Part shown: one piece after another, positions 8,646 to 16,757 of the stretch
How positions within the stretch are numbered: position 1 is the stretch's first letter
Layout: every line of letters begins with the position of its first letter
Assembly: GCA_963719165.1 (NCBI GenBank)
Contig: CAVRAV010000001.1
Location: 930,001 to 994,000, forward strand
Direction of reading: 5' to 3'
DNA length: 64,000 nt
From: JAOUEA01 sp963719165
GTDB taxonomy: Bacteria; Actinomycetota; UBA4738; HRBIN12
Made by a program: the position numbers and the translations under genes
Notes under the pieces: model-generated
Database searches by the model: none
What the model was told of the DNA's origin: nothing
What the model saw: the letters and a program-made list of their open reading frames with translations, nothing else

Positions 8646-8672
8646 TGAAGTTCGTGCGCGCCCTGCCGATGA
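8646..8672 (+). promoter_or_regulatory. Sigma-28/WhiG-type promoter before the long coiled-coil gene
   Basis: TGAAGTTC (8646-8653), exactly 11 bp, then GCCGATGA (8665-8672): 13 of 16 matches to TAAAGTTT-N11-GCCGATAA. It lies in the 102-bp gap between the two coiled-coil genes, about 50 bp before the ATG at 8722. It is the better of the two sites and would let the second gene be transcribed alone. Confidence 0.68.
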
Positions 8673-8721
8673 CCCTGGAGTAGCGGATCCCGACCGAAGG
8701 CCCCGAACGAGATTGGACGCG

Positions 8722-11274
8722 ATGGCAATGGCTTCCGAACGACGACGCAGCCTGGAGACCGCGATCGACGAGGCACGACAGGAGCTGGCCGAAGCCCGCG
8801 CCGAGGCGGCCGCAACGGCGGCCGAGGCGCACCTGCTGAAGACCCGCATCGAGGAGCTCGAGGCGCAGGCGGCCGAGCAGGACAGGGGCCTCGCCAGTAT
8901 GGATCTGGACAAGATCCCCGAGCCGCTGGTCGTCCTCGACCAGCAGCTGCGCGAGTCGATCGGTCGCGAACAATTCCTGGCCCGACGCGTCGTTGAGGTC
9001 GAGGCCCGCCTGGTGCGGGACGACGGGCCGGCTTCCGAGCACGAGGCCGTCTCCGGCGACCCTCACGAAGCGGGAGGTCGCGCACGCGAGCTCGCGGAGC
9101 GGGTCGAGTCGCTCCAGTTGCAGCTCGAGGCCACCCGTGCCCGTGATGACGAGCTCACGGCTCGAACCGTCCATGCGGACATGGTGCTCGCGGACGTCGG
9201 AACGCGGTTGGCCGAGCTGGGGGACGCCGCCGAACGCGTCGACGCCCTCCAGGAGGAGTTGCGCGAGGCGCGGCAGCGACGCGGCGACGCCGAATCCGCA
9301 CTCGAGCTGGCACGGGTGCACATGCAAGAGCTCGAAACCCGCGTGAGCGAAGCCGGCTCGGTCGCGTCGGAAGCCGCCGAGCAGCTCGACGAAGCCTCGA
9401 CGCGTGCCCGCGTCGCCGAGGCTCGAGTGGAGGAGCTCGACGACGCGGTCGCCGTCACGACGCTCGAACGCGACGGCGCGCGAAGCGAACTGATGCGCCT
9501 CATGGAAGAGGAGCAAACACGGACCGCGAAGATCGGCGCGCTGGAGGGCGAGATCGACCGCGTGAGCGCCGAGGGAGAGGCCGCCCTCACGGAGGCTCGT
9601 CACGAGGCGGCCCAGGCCCGGGAGGAGCTCCAGGAGGTTCGCGTCCAGCTCGAGGAGGAGCGCGCGAGCGCTCGCGCGACGATCGAGGACGACGAGCGGG
9701 CCCGGGCCGAGCTGGGTCTCGAGGTCGACCGGCTGCGCGAGGAGCTCGAGGCCGCGGCCGCCGAGCGCCAGGCCATCGAGGCATCCACCGGATCCCTGAA
9801 CGCCAGGCTCGAGGAGCTCACGGCAGAGCACCGCGAGGCCTCCGATGCCTTGTCCTCCGCTCAGGAAGATCTCGCGGCCGCGCTCGCTCGCTCATCGGAG
9901 CTCGAACCGTTGGCGGAGGCCGCGGAAACGCGCGCGGCGGAGGCCGAGACCCGCGCGGCCGAGGCTGACATGCGCACGGCTGCCGCCGAAGAGCGGGCCG
10001 AAGCCCTGGAGGCCGCCCACGTGGCCTCCGAAGACGCGCTGCGCTCGGCCGAGGCACATGCGGAGACCTTCGAGGCCCAGCTGATCGCCGTGCGTCACGA
10101 ACTCGAAGAGGCGAGGGCGCGGTTGAGCGAGTTCGAGCCGACCCGCGAGGCGGCCGAAGCACGCGCCGTCGCGGCGGAGGCGGCCTTGGCAGATGCCGAG
10201 GCCCGCCGTGGCGAAGCCGAGGAGCGGGCGACGCTGCTCGACGACGAGCTCGCGAGCGCCCGCGGGAGCCTTTCCGACCTGGAGACGCGCCTCGGCGCCG
10301 CCGAGCAGCACGCCGCCGAGGCCGAGGATGCATCCGCCCAGGCGGGAGCCGCCGCGGAAAGCCAGCGGCAGGCGGCGATCGAGGAGGCCGTGCGCGAGGC
10401 GAACGAACGCGCCATCGCGGCACGAGCCGAGGCGCAGGCGCTCCGCGACGAGCTGACGGCCACGACGCGGTCCGTGGAGGAAACCAACACCCTCCGGGTC
10501 GCCGCCGAAGGAACGGCGATCGAGGAAGCGGAGGCCGCCCGCCGCACCGCCGACCTCGAACGCGAACGAGCCGAGGTTCGCGCCGCTGAGGCCGAAGCAC
10601 GCGCGGATACCTTGGAGGGCGAGCTCGCGGGGGCGCGGACCGTCGGCGAGCCGTCGACCGCCCTCGATGCCGAGGCCGCCGAGGAACTCGAGCACGCACG
10701 TATCCGGATCGCCGATCTCGAGCGCCAGGTCGTGGAGGCCGCGGACACGCCACCGGTCGGGGCGGAACCCTCGGATGGGAACCAGGCCGCGATCATCGCC
10801 GACCTCGAGTCCCGCCTCGAGCAGACCGAGGTCCGGGCCCGGCGTGCCTACGCGGCGGCCGAATCCGCCGAGGCCGCCCTGCGCTTCGCCAAGGAGCGAG
10901 GCGAGGTGATCGCGAGCGACCCGGCGATGGAGCAGGAGGTGATCCGGCTCCGAGAGAAGCTCGGCAAGACCATGGAGCAGGCCGCTGAGGCCGAGGCGGC
11001 GCGCAAGCGCGCCGAGGCGGACAGCACCGCGCTGCGTGCGGGGGTCGAACCCGACGCGCTCGCGGATCCGCTCGAGCCGCCGCATCCCCACGACGCGCAG
11101 CACAACGGACACGACGCGGGGTCGACGGAGGGGTTCGACGAGGGGCAGGAGGACGACCCTTCCGAGCCGGACGAGACCCCGGGGCGAAGCCTGCGAAGCC
11201 GCCTGGCCGCAACGGCCCTCAGCAAGAAGGCCAAGCAGCCCGGGTCCGCAGGCGACGGGGGCGAGTGGCGCTGA
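8722..11274 (+). CDS. Long alanine/glutamate-rich coiled-coil protein
   Basis: About 850 residues, nearly all heptad-like repeats rich in Ala, Glu and Arg; no signal peptide, no membrane segment and no enzymatic motif. The N-terminal ~175 residues match the preceding protein, best around residue 147 (ARTVHADMVLADVG against ARTVHANAVLADVG). The last ~100 residues are acidic with a His/Asp/Glu-rich stretch and then a basic tail, so not coiled coil. Composition resembles bacterial filament or scaffold proteins such as Scy and FilP of Streptomyces; this is analogy only. ATG at 8722 was chosen; TTG at 8713 or ATG at 8728 are possible. It converges with rny, leaving 18 bp. Confidence 0.7.
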   Translation: MAMASERRRSLETAIDEARQELAEARAEAAATAAEAHLLKTRIEELEAQAAEQDRGLASMDLDKIPEPLVVLDQQLRESIGREQFLARRVVEVEARLVRDDGPASEHEAVSGDPHEAGGRARELAERVESLQLQLEATRARDDELTARTVHADMVLADVGTRLAELGDAAERVDALQEELREARQRRGDAESALELARVHMQELETRVSEAGSVASEAAEQLDEASTRARVAEARVEELDDAVAVTTLERDGARSELMRLMEEEQTRTAKIGALEGEIDRVSAEGEAALTEARHEAAQAREELQEVRVQLEEERASARATIEDDERARAELGLEVDRLREELEAAAAERQAIEASTGSLNARLEELTAEHREASDALSSAQEDLAAALARSSELEPLAEAAETRAAEAETRAAEADMRTAAAEERAEALEAAHVASEDALRSAEAHAETFEAQLIAVRHELEEARARLSEFEPTREAAEARAVAAEAALADAEARRGEAEERATLLDDELASARGSLSDLETRLGAAEQHAAEAEDASAQAGAAAESQRQAAIEEAVREANERAIAARAEAQALRDELTATTRSVEETNTLRVAAEGTAIEEAEAARRTADLERERAEVRAAEAEARADTLEGELAGARTVGEPSTALDAEAAEELEHARIRIADLERQVVEAADTPPVGAEPSDGNQAAIIADLESRLEQTEVRARRAYAAAESAEAALRFAKERGEVIASDPAMEQEVIRLREKLGKTMEQAAEAEAARKRAEADSTALRAGVEPDALADPLEPPHPHDAQHNGHDAGSTEGFDEGQEDDPSEPDETPGRSLRSRLAATALSKKAKQPGSAGDGGEWR

Positions 11275-11292
11275 GCACTCCGCTCGAGGGCC

Positions 11293-12825
11293 CTATCGCG
11301 CGTACTCGGTGGCTCGGAGCTCCCGAACGACCGTGATCTTGATCTGCCCCGGGTACTGAAGCTCCTCCTCGACCTGCTTCGCGATATCGCGGGCGATCAC
11401 CTGCGCCTGCATGTCGTCGACGTCTCCCGGTTCCACCATGACGCGGACCTCGCGACCCGCCTGCATGGCAAAGGTCTTCACGACCCCTGGGTGAGTCGAA
11501 CAGATCTCCTCGAGCCGCTCCAGCCTCTTCACGTAGGTCTCGAGGGACTCGCGGCGCGCGCCCGGGCGACCGCCGCTCATGCCGTCCGCGATCTGGGCCA
11601 GCACCGCATGGATCGAGCGCTGCTCCACCTCGCCGTGGTGCGACTCGATGCAGTGAACGACCTCCGGGTCCTCTTTCATCCGGCGAGCGATCTCCGCGCC
11701 GATGATGGCGTGGGAGCCCTCGACCTCGTGCGTGACGGCCTTCCCGATGTCGTGCAGGAACGCCCCGCGTTTCGCGATCGTCGGATCCACCCCCATCTCG
11801 GCCGCCAGCGCGGCCGCGATGAACGCCGACTCCACGAGATGCCTCAGCACGTTCTGTCCGTACGACGTCCGATACTGGAGGCGTCCGAGCAGCTTGATCA
11901 TCTCGGGATGGATGTCGGCGATGGCCACCTCGGCCACGGCGTCCTCGCCCGCCCGCCGGATCCGTTCCTCGAGCTCCCGCTGCGAGCGCTCGTGGATCTC
12001 TTCGATGCGGGCGGGATGGATCCTGCCGTCGGCGACGAGCTTCTCCAGGGTGAGCCGAGCCGCCTCCCGCCTCACGGGGTCGAAGCATGAGAGCACGACT
12101 GCCTCCGGCGTGTCGTCGATGATGAGGTTCACGCCCGTGGTCGCCTCGAAGGCGCGGATATTGCGACCCTCACGACCGATGATCCGGCCCTTCATGTCCT
12201 CGGAGGGCAGCGCGAACACGCTCACCGTGGATTCGGCGGTCTGCTCGGACGCGACGCGCTGGATGGCGATCGTCACGATCTTGCGGGCCCGCTCCTCCCC
12301 CTCTTCTCGCGCGCGCTGTTCGATCTCGCGCACCTGGCTCATCGCCGCCTTCTTCGCATCCTCGATGACCGTAGCCATGAGCTGGTCCCTCGCCTCGCTC
12401 GATGTCAGGCCCGCGATGCGCTCGAGCTGTGCTCGATGCAGCTCCGTGGCCTTCTCCAGCTGGGATCGGACGTAGGTAAGCCGATCCTCACGCTCGTCCA
12501 GTTCCCCCACGCGGCCCTCGACCGCCGCCGATTTCTGTTTGAGGTCGGCCTCAGCCTCGTTGATCCGCCGCTCCATCCTCGCGACCTCGTCTCGCCGGGA
12601 GCGAACGTCTTCGTCGAGGTCGCGACGCATGGCCGCGATCTCTTCCTTGGCCTCCGCGAGAGCGCGCTTGGTCGTCGAGTCCGCCTCCCGCTCCGCCTCC
12701 AGCAGCATCTTCTGGGTGCGGGACTCGAGACTGTGGGCCTGGGACGCGGCGACGTTCTTCCGATACAAGAATCCGCCGGCCGCACCGATGATCAGGCTGA
12801 CGACGCCGATGACGACAGGACCCAT
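11293..12825 (-). CDS. rny: Ribonuclease Y
   Basis: Membrane-anchored endoribonuclease that starts mRNA decay. The 510 residues follow the family order: one N-terminal transmembrane helix (about 3-22), a long coiled coil (about 25-190), a KH domain with GRIIGREGRNIRAFE (about 205-265), an HD domain with FLHDIGKA and a conserved C-terminus. The ATG at 12825 has a strong GGGAGG 5 nt upstream; the upstream in-frame TTG at 12840 is less likely. RNase Y is missing from typical Streptomyces and Mycobacterium, so it is a useful lineage marker. RNase J and PNPase are also encoded in this window. Confidence 0.95.
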   Translation of the reverse strand: MGPVVIGVVSLIIGAAGGFLYRKNVAASQAHSLESRTQKMLLEAEREADSTTKRALAEAKEEIAAMRRDLDEDVRSRRDEVARMERRINEAEADLKQKSAAVEGRVGELDEREDRLTYVRSQLEKATELHRAQLERIAGLTSSEARDQLMATVIEDAKKAAMSQVREIEQRAREEGEERARKIVTIAIQRVASEQTAESTVSVFALPSEDMKGRIIGREGRNIRAFEATTGVNLIIDDTPEAVVLSCFDPVRREAARLTLEKLVADGRIHPARIEEIHERSQRELEERIRRAGEDAVAEVAIADIHPEMIKLLGRLQYRTSYGQNVLRHLVESAFIAAALAAEMGVDPTIAKRGAFLHDIGKAVTHEVEGSHAIIGAEIARRMKEDPEVVHCIESHHGEVEQRSIHAVLAQIADGMSGGRPGARRESLETYVKRLERLEEICSTHPGVVKTFAMQAGREVRVMVEPGDVDDMQAQVIARDIAKQVEEELQYPGQIKITVVRELRATEYAR

Positions 12826-13035
12826 GGTTCCTCCCAGCAACGTATGCGAACGTTTCGAGAGGACCAGCGTCCGGTCCCGGCATCCAGCGCAGCGCTAGGC
12901 CGATCCTAAGGAGCGCGACGATGTCGCGTGACCGCGCCCGGGTTCGGGATGTTGATGGCGGGTTGGTCTCGGGTCATGCTGCTCGGCTTCTGCTCGGTGA
13001 AGGTCGGTTTCGGAAACGTTCCTCTCGTGTTCACG

Positions 13036-13064
13036 ATGCTACGGCCGCGGCCCCCCGCACACAA
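13036..13064 (-). promoter_or_regulatory. Candidate housekeeping promoter for rny
   Basis: TTGTGT (13064-13059), a 17-bp spacer, then TAGCAT (13041-13036) on the minus strand. The 5' leader would be about 200 nt long before the rny ATG. The 252-bp gap 12826-13077 holds this promoter and no convincing gene. A long leader upstream of rny could be a control region, but I see no clear riboswitch-like fold. Confidence 0.45.
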
Positions 13065-13077
13065 GACCGTCGAAGGG

Positions 13078-13566
13078 CTACTCTTCGGCACCCGTCAGTT
13101 CCAGCGCTCGCCGCGCGGCGCGGCGGGACACCTCGGGGCCGAACCCGCGCCGCATGAGCAGGGACGAAAGGCGCTGGAAGGCTTTGGCCGGCTCGAGCGC
13201 TCCCAAGCGCGATGCGCGAGAGCGAGCCAGGGCCTCGGCCCGCTCCTCCTCCCCCGGGGCGGCCTCACCCACGACCTCGGCCACGAGCGCCGGTGCTACG
13301 CCTTTGGCGAGCAGCTCGCTCGTCACGGCTCGCATGCCCGAGCGCTTCACGCCGAAACGATGCTCCGCCATTTGGCGCGCGAAGGCTGCGTCGTCGATGA
13401 GTCCGACGCGCTCGAGTCGCTCCAAGACGTCGGCGATCTCGGCGGCCTGGAACCTCGCCTGCCGCAACCTCGTCTCGAGCTCCCGGCGGCTGCGTGCGCG
13501 CACCGCAAGGAGCCCGAGGGCGCGCTCGTGACACGTCTTCGGGTTCCTGGCCGTGCGGTTCCGCAT
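13078..13566 (-). CDS. recX: Regulatory protein RecX
   Basis: RecX binds RecA filaments and limits recombination and SOS activity. The 162 residues are helical three-helix repeats typical of the family (RSRRELETRLRQ; VGLIDDAAFARQ; GVAPALV). ATG at 13566 lies 8 bp after the recA stop, so recX is almost certainly co-transcribed from the recA SOS promoter. An open frame continuing upstream is a shadow of recA. Confidence 0.92.
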   Translation of the reverse strand: MRNRTARNPKTCHERALGLLAVRARSRRELETRLRQARFQAAEIADVLERLERVGLIDDAAFARQMAEHRFGVKRSGMRAVTSELLAKGVAPALVAEVVGEAAPGEEERAEALARSRASRLGALEPAKAFQRLSSLLMRRGFGPEVSRRAARRALELTGAEE

Positions 13567-13574
13567 CGCCGGAC

Positions 13575-14777
13575 CTAGGCGTCGGCCTTGTGGGTCTTGG
13601 GCTTCGCCGGCTCGCCCACCCCGTCCTTGGGATCGTCTTCGAGCACCAGGTCGGGCACGATCTCGACCGGGGCGACGTCGCCCTCCTCGCCGAAGCTCGT
13701 CAAGCCCACGGCCTCGCGGATCTTGCGCTCGATCTCGTCGCGCATCTCCAGGTGCTCGGCGAGGAAGCCGCGGGCGTTCTCCCGGCCCTGCCCCAACTGT
13801 TCGCCCTCGTAGGTGAACCACGCGCCCGACTTCTTGATGATCTCGAGGTCCACGCCCACGTCGATGAGCGAGCCTTCCTTGGAGATGCCCTTGCCGTACA
13901 TGATGTCGAACTCGCACTGGCGGAAGGGGGGCGCCACCTTGTTCTTCACCACCTTGACCCGCGTGCGCGATCCGACGACCTCCGTGCCGTCCTTGAGGTT
14001 CTCGATCTTGCGAACGTCCAGGCGAACGGACGCGTAGAACTTGAGTGCCCGCCCGCCCGGGGTGGTCTCCGGGCTGCCGAACATCACGCCGATCTTCTCC
14101 CGGAGCTGGTTGATGAAGACCGCCGTGGTGTCGAACTTGGAGAGCGAGCCGGAGAGCTTGCGCATGGCTTGTGACATGAGGCGGGCCTGGAGGCCGACAT
14201 GGGTATCACCCATCTCGCCCTCGATCTCGGCGCGGGGCACGAGCGCGGCGACCGAGTCGATCACCACGATGTCCAGGGCCGCGGATCGCACGAGCATGTC
14301 GGCGATCTCGAGCGCCTGTTCACCCGAATCCGGCTGCGAGACGAGCAGCTCGTCGATGTCGACGCCGAGCTCGCGCGCGTACGTGGGGTCCAGGGCATGC
14401 TCGGCATCGATGAAGGCGGCGATCCCCCCCTTCGCCTGGGCTTCGGCGATCATGTGAAGGCTGACGGTGGTCTTGCCGGATCCCTCGGGCCCGAACACCT
14501 CGATGACGCGACCCCGGGGGATCCCTCCGACCCCGAGCGCGAGATCCAGAGCCAGCGAGCCCGTGGGGATGACGGTGAAGCCCGCACCGGCAGGGTGCTC
14601 ACCGAGCTTCATGACGGCTCCCTTGCCGAACTGCTTCTCGATCTGTTGGAGCGTGACGTCGAGCATCTTGTCGCGATCCACCGTTGCCCCCTTCTGATCC
14701 GCGGTTCCCCCGGCGGGGAGGTGCCGGCGAACCTGCATCCCCGATGGTCCGCGAAGGTTAGCGAGCGCGTCTGACAT
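13575..14777 (-). CDS. recA: Recombinase RecA
   Basis: Forms filaments on single-stranded DNA, drives homologous recombination and stimulates LexA self-cleavage. It carries the QIEKQFGKGAVMKLGE N-terminal signature, Walker A GPEGSGKTT, the IDAEHALDP stretch, Walker B IVVIDSVAAL and the loop-2 region, and ends in an acidic/basic tail. Two starts are plausible. ATG at 14777 (400 residues, AGGGG upstream) adds about 32 residues absent from most RecA proteins. GTG at 14681 (368 residues, strong AAGGGGG upstream) matches the usual N-terminus better. The longer form is listed because it directly follows the SOS promoter. Confidence 0.97.
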   Translation of the reverse strand: MSDALANLRGPSGMQVRRHLPAGGTADQKGATVDRDKMLDVTLQQIEKQFGKGAVMKLGEHPAGAGFTVIPTGSLALDLALGVGGIPRGRVIEVFGPEGSGKTTVSLHMIAEAQAKGGIAAFIDAEHALDPTYARELGVDIDELLVSQPDSGEQALEIADMLVRSAALDIVVIDSVAALVPRAEIEGEMGDTHVGLQARLMSQAMRKLSGSLSKFDTTAVFINQLREKIGVMFGSPETTPGGRALKFYASVRLDVRKIENLKDGTEVVGSRTRVKVVKNKVAPPFRQCEFDIMYGKGISKEGSLIDVGVDLEIIKKSGAWFTYEGEQLGQGRENARGFLAEHLEMRDEIERKIREAVGLTSFGEEGDVAPVEIVPDLVLEDDPKDGVGEPAKPKTHKADA

Positions 14778-14834
14778 AAGTTACACCCCTGTCGTTCGTG
14801 TCGTTCGGCCGGCTTCGAGCATCCGGAGGATCGA

Positions 14835-14863
14835 AGGGTACTCGAACACCTGTTCGGAAGCAA
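14835..14863 (-). promoter_or_regulatory. recA promoter
   Basis: TTGCTT (14863-14858), a 17-bp spacer and TACCCT (14840-14835) on the minus strand. The LexA box lies within the spacer, so repressor binding would block RNA polymerase. Transcription should begin near 14828, about 50 nt before the ATG at 14777. Confidence 0.6.
14843..14856. promoter_or_regulatory. LexA (SOS) operator of recA-recX
   Basis: CGAACACCTGTTCG fits the Gram-positive/actinobacterial SOS box CGAAC-N4-GTTCG exactly on both arms. It sits between the -35 and -10 elements of recA, the position expected of a true operator. lexA itself is not in this window. Confidence 0.88.
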
Positions 14864-14887
14864 GCATCGGAAACGAGACGAGGCTAG

Positions 14888-15463
14888 CTATGGCGCGGGG
14901 CCGAGCTCGAAGCGCGCGATCGGATCGTACCGGCGGCCGGCACGGCTCGGGCTGCTGCTGAACAGGACGCACGCCTCGACGGCGAAGGGCTCGACGGCCG
15001 CGCCCACCTCGGGCAGCGGCAGCGGGAGGGAAGCCGCTCGGGCGAGCCTGCCGAGGGTCACGTGGGGCACGAAGACCGGGGCGGAGGATACGTCGAGGTC
15101 CGCAAGCGCCGCCCGGATCGCGGCCGCCGAGCGCGCCCACGCGCCCTCCGGGTCTTCGAGGCCGACCCACACGACGCGGGCCCGAGACGCCGATGGGAAG
15201 CCTCCGATCTTCCCGACGATCGCGCGGAAGGCCGGGAGCGACCCGGCGACCCGGGCGAGACGCTCCCCGACCTCGCGGGCCTCGGCGGAGCTCACATCGC
15301 CGAGGAAGGCGAGCGTCACATGGAGGTCCCCGGGCCGCGACCAACGAACCCCGGGGAGCCGCTCTGCCCAACGCCTGATGACGGCATCGATGCCTTCGGC
15401 GACCGGCCGAGGCACCTCGACCCCGACGAACGCCCGCAGCGCGTCGCCGTCCCGGGTCACCAC
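14888..15463 (-). CDS. thpR: RNA 2',3'-cyclic phosphodiesterase (2H family, ThpR)
   Basis: 2H-superfamily enzyme that opens 2',3'-cyclic phosphates on RNA, formerly called 2'-5' RNA ligase. The 191 residues contain both HxT motifs: HVTLAFLG at 48-55 and HVTLGRL at 134-140. The start is one of two adjacent GTG codons (15463 or 15460), 3 bp after the cinA stop, so it is probably translated from the cinA transcript. The physiological RNA substrate is unknown. Confidence 0.9.
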   Translation of the reverse strand: MVTRDGDALRAFVGVEVPRPVAEGIDAVIRRWAERLPGVRWSRPGDLHVTLAFLGDVSSAEAREVGERLARVAGSLPAFRAIVGKIGGFPSASRARVVWVGLEDPEGAWARSAAAIRAALADLDVSSAPVFVPHVTLGRLARAASLPLPLPEVGAAVEPFAVEACVLFSSSPSRAGRRYDPIARFELGPAP

Positions 15464-15466
15464 GGG

Positions 15467-16732
15467 TCAGATCACCCGGTCTCCACGGGGCAGGTCCACA
15501 CCTTCCAGATGGCGACGAACGAGGTCGAGCGCGCCCTGCTCTGCCCATCGTCGAACGCGGTCGCGCTCCCCCGTGGCGACGTACCCGCGCGTGTGCCGGG
15601 TCTCGCCGGCGTCGAGCGCGAGCCAGACGGTCCCCGGAGCGGCCCCCGCGTGGGGCGCCGGCCCCGCGGCGCCGGTGAGCGCGACCGCGATGTCGGCGCC
15701 GTAGATCCGACGCGCACCGGCGGCCATCTCGAGCGCGCACGCGGCGCTCACTGCCCCGTGAGCCTCGAGGGTCTCCCGAGACACGCCCAACACCGTCAGC
15801 TTCGCCGCCGCGGAGTAGACGACCGCGGAGCCCAGGAAGTAGGCGGACGACCCCGCGACATCGCTCAGTCGGGCGCCGACGCTGCCGCCCGTGATCGACT
15901 CCGCGCAAGCCAGCGTGGCGTTGGCGGCCCGGAGGAGCCGACCCACCGCCATCTCGAGGCTCTCGTCATCGTCGGTGAACACGACGTCGCCGAGCCGGGC
16001 ATGCACCTGCGCGAGCAGGGGGGCGATGAGCGCCTCGGCCTCGACGCCCGATGCCGCCTTCGCCGTGAGCCGAACCTTCACCTCGCCGGCCGAGGCGAGG
16101 TAGGCCACGGAGGGGTTCGACGACGCTTCGAAGAGGTCCGCGACGATCTCCGCCACGCGGGACTCCCCGATGCCCACGCACCGCAGCACGCGCGATCGGA
16201 CCACGCCCTGCCCGGCCATCGCCACGAGCTCCGGCACGATCGTGCCCTGCATCATCTCGATCATCTCGGCCGGCACGCCGGGGACCGCGTAGACGAGGGC
16301 ACCCGCCAGGTCAGCGATCAATCCAGGCGCCGACCCCTGTTCGGGCATGATGATGCGCGCCCCCTCGGGGACGTCGGCCTGGCGCAGGTTGTTTCGCGGC
16401 ATCTCGCCCCGTCCGAACCCCGCGAAGCGCGCGTAGAGGTACGTCTCGACCCGGGGATCGCGAACCATCGCCACGCCCATCGCCAGGGCCAGGGCGTCAC
16501 GCGTGATGTCGTCCTGGGTCGGGCCGAGCCCGCCCGTCACCAGCACCACGTCCGCCCGTTCGGCCGCGAGCTCGAGCACCCGCACGATCCGGTCGAGGTT
16601 ATCCCCCACCACCTGGTGATGGAGCACGTCGACGCCGATCTCCGCGAGGCGTTCGGACATCCACCGGGCGTTGGTGTTCGCGATCTGACCCAGCAGCAGT
16701 TCCGTCCCCACGCCCACGATCTCGGCCCTCAT
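15467..16732 (-). CDS. cinA: CinA-family protein (molybdopterin-binding domain plus NMN deamidase)
   Basis: The 421 residues have two parts. An N-terminal MoaB/MogA-like domain (about 1-170) starts AEIVGVGTELLLGQ and contains GGLGPTQDD, linked to ADP-ribose pyrophosphatase activity in characterised CinA. A C-terminal CinA domain (about 260-415) contains AESITGG, the nicotinamide-mononucleotide deamidase region. Together they suggest NAD salvage; in transformable Gram-positives the gene is co-expressed with recA, its near neighbour here. ATG at 16732. Confidence 0.94.
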   Translation of the reverse strand: MRAEIVGVGTELLLGQIANTNARWMSERLAEIGVDVLHHQVVGDNLDRIVRVLELAAERADVVLVTGGLGPTQDDITRDALALAMGVAMVRDPRVETYLYARFAGFGRGEMPRNNLRQADVPEGARIIMPEQGSAPGLIADLAGALVYAVPGVPAEMIEMMQGTIVPELVAMAGQGVVRSRVLRCVGIGESRVAEIVADLFEASSNPSVAYLASAGEVKVRLTAKAASGVEAEALIAPLLAQVHARLGDVVFTDDDESLEMAVGRLLRAANATLACAESITGGSVGARLSDVAGSSAYFLGSAVVYSAAAKLTVLGVSRETLEAHGAVSAACALEMAAGARRIYGADIAVALTGAAGPAPHAGAAPGTVWLALDAGETRHTRGYVATGERDRVRRWAEQGALDLVRRHLEGVDLPRGDRVI

Positions 16733-16757
16733 GACCCTGTCCCCCTATCTGCCCGAC

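Noticed and set aside
12906..13091. 61-codon minus-strand frame in the rny upstream gap.
   Set aside because: No Shine-Dalgarno, no recognisable domain, and it overlaps the likely promoter and recX. Probably non-coding leader.
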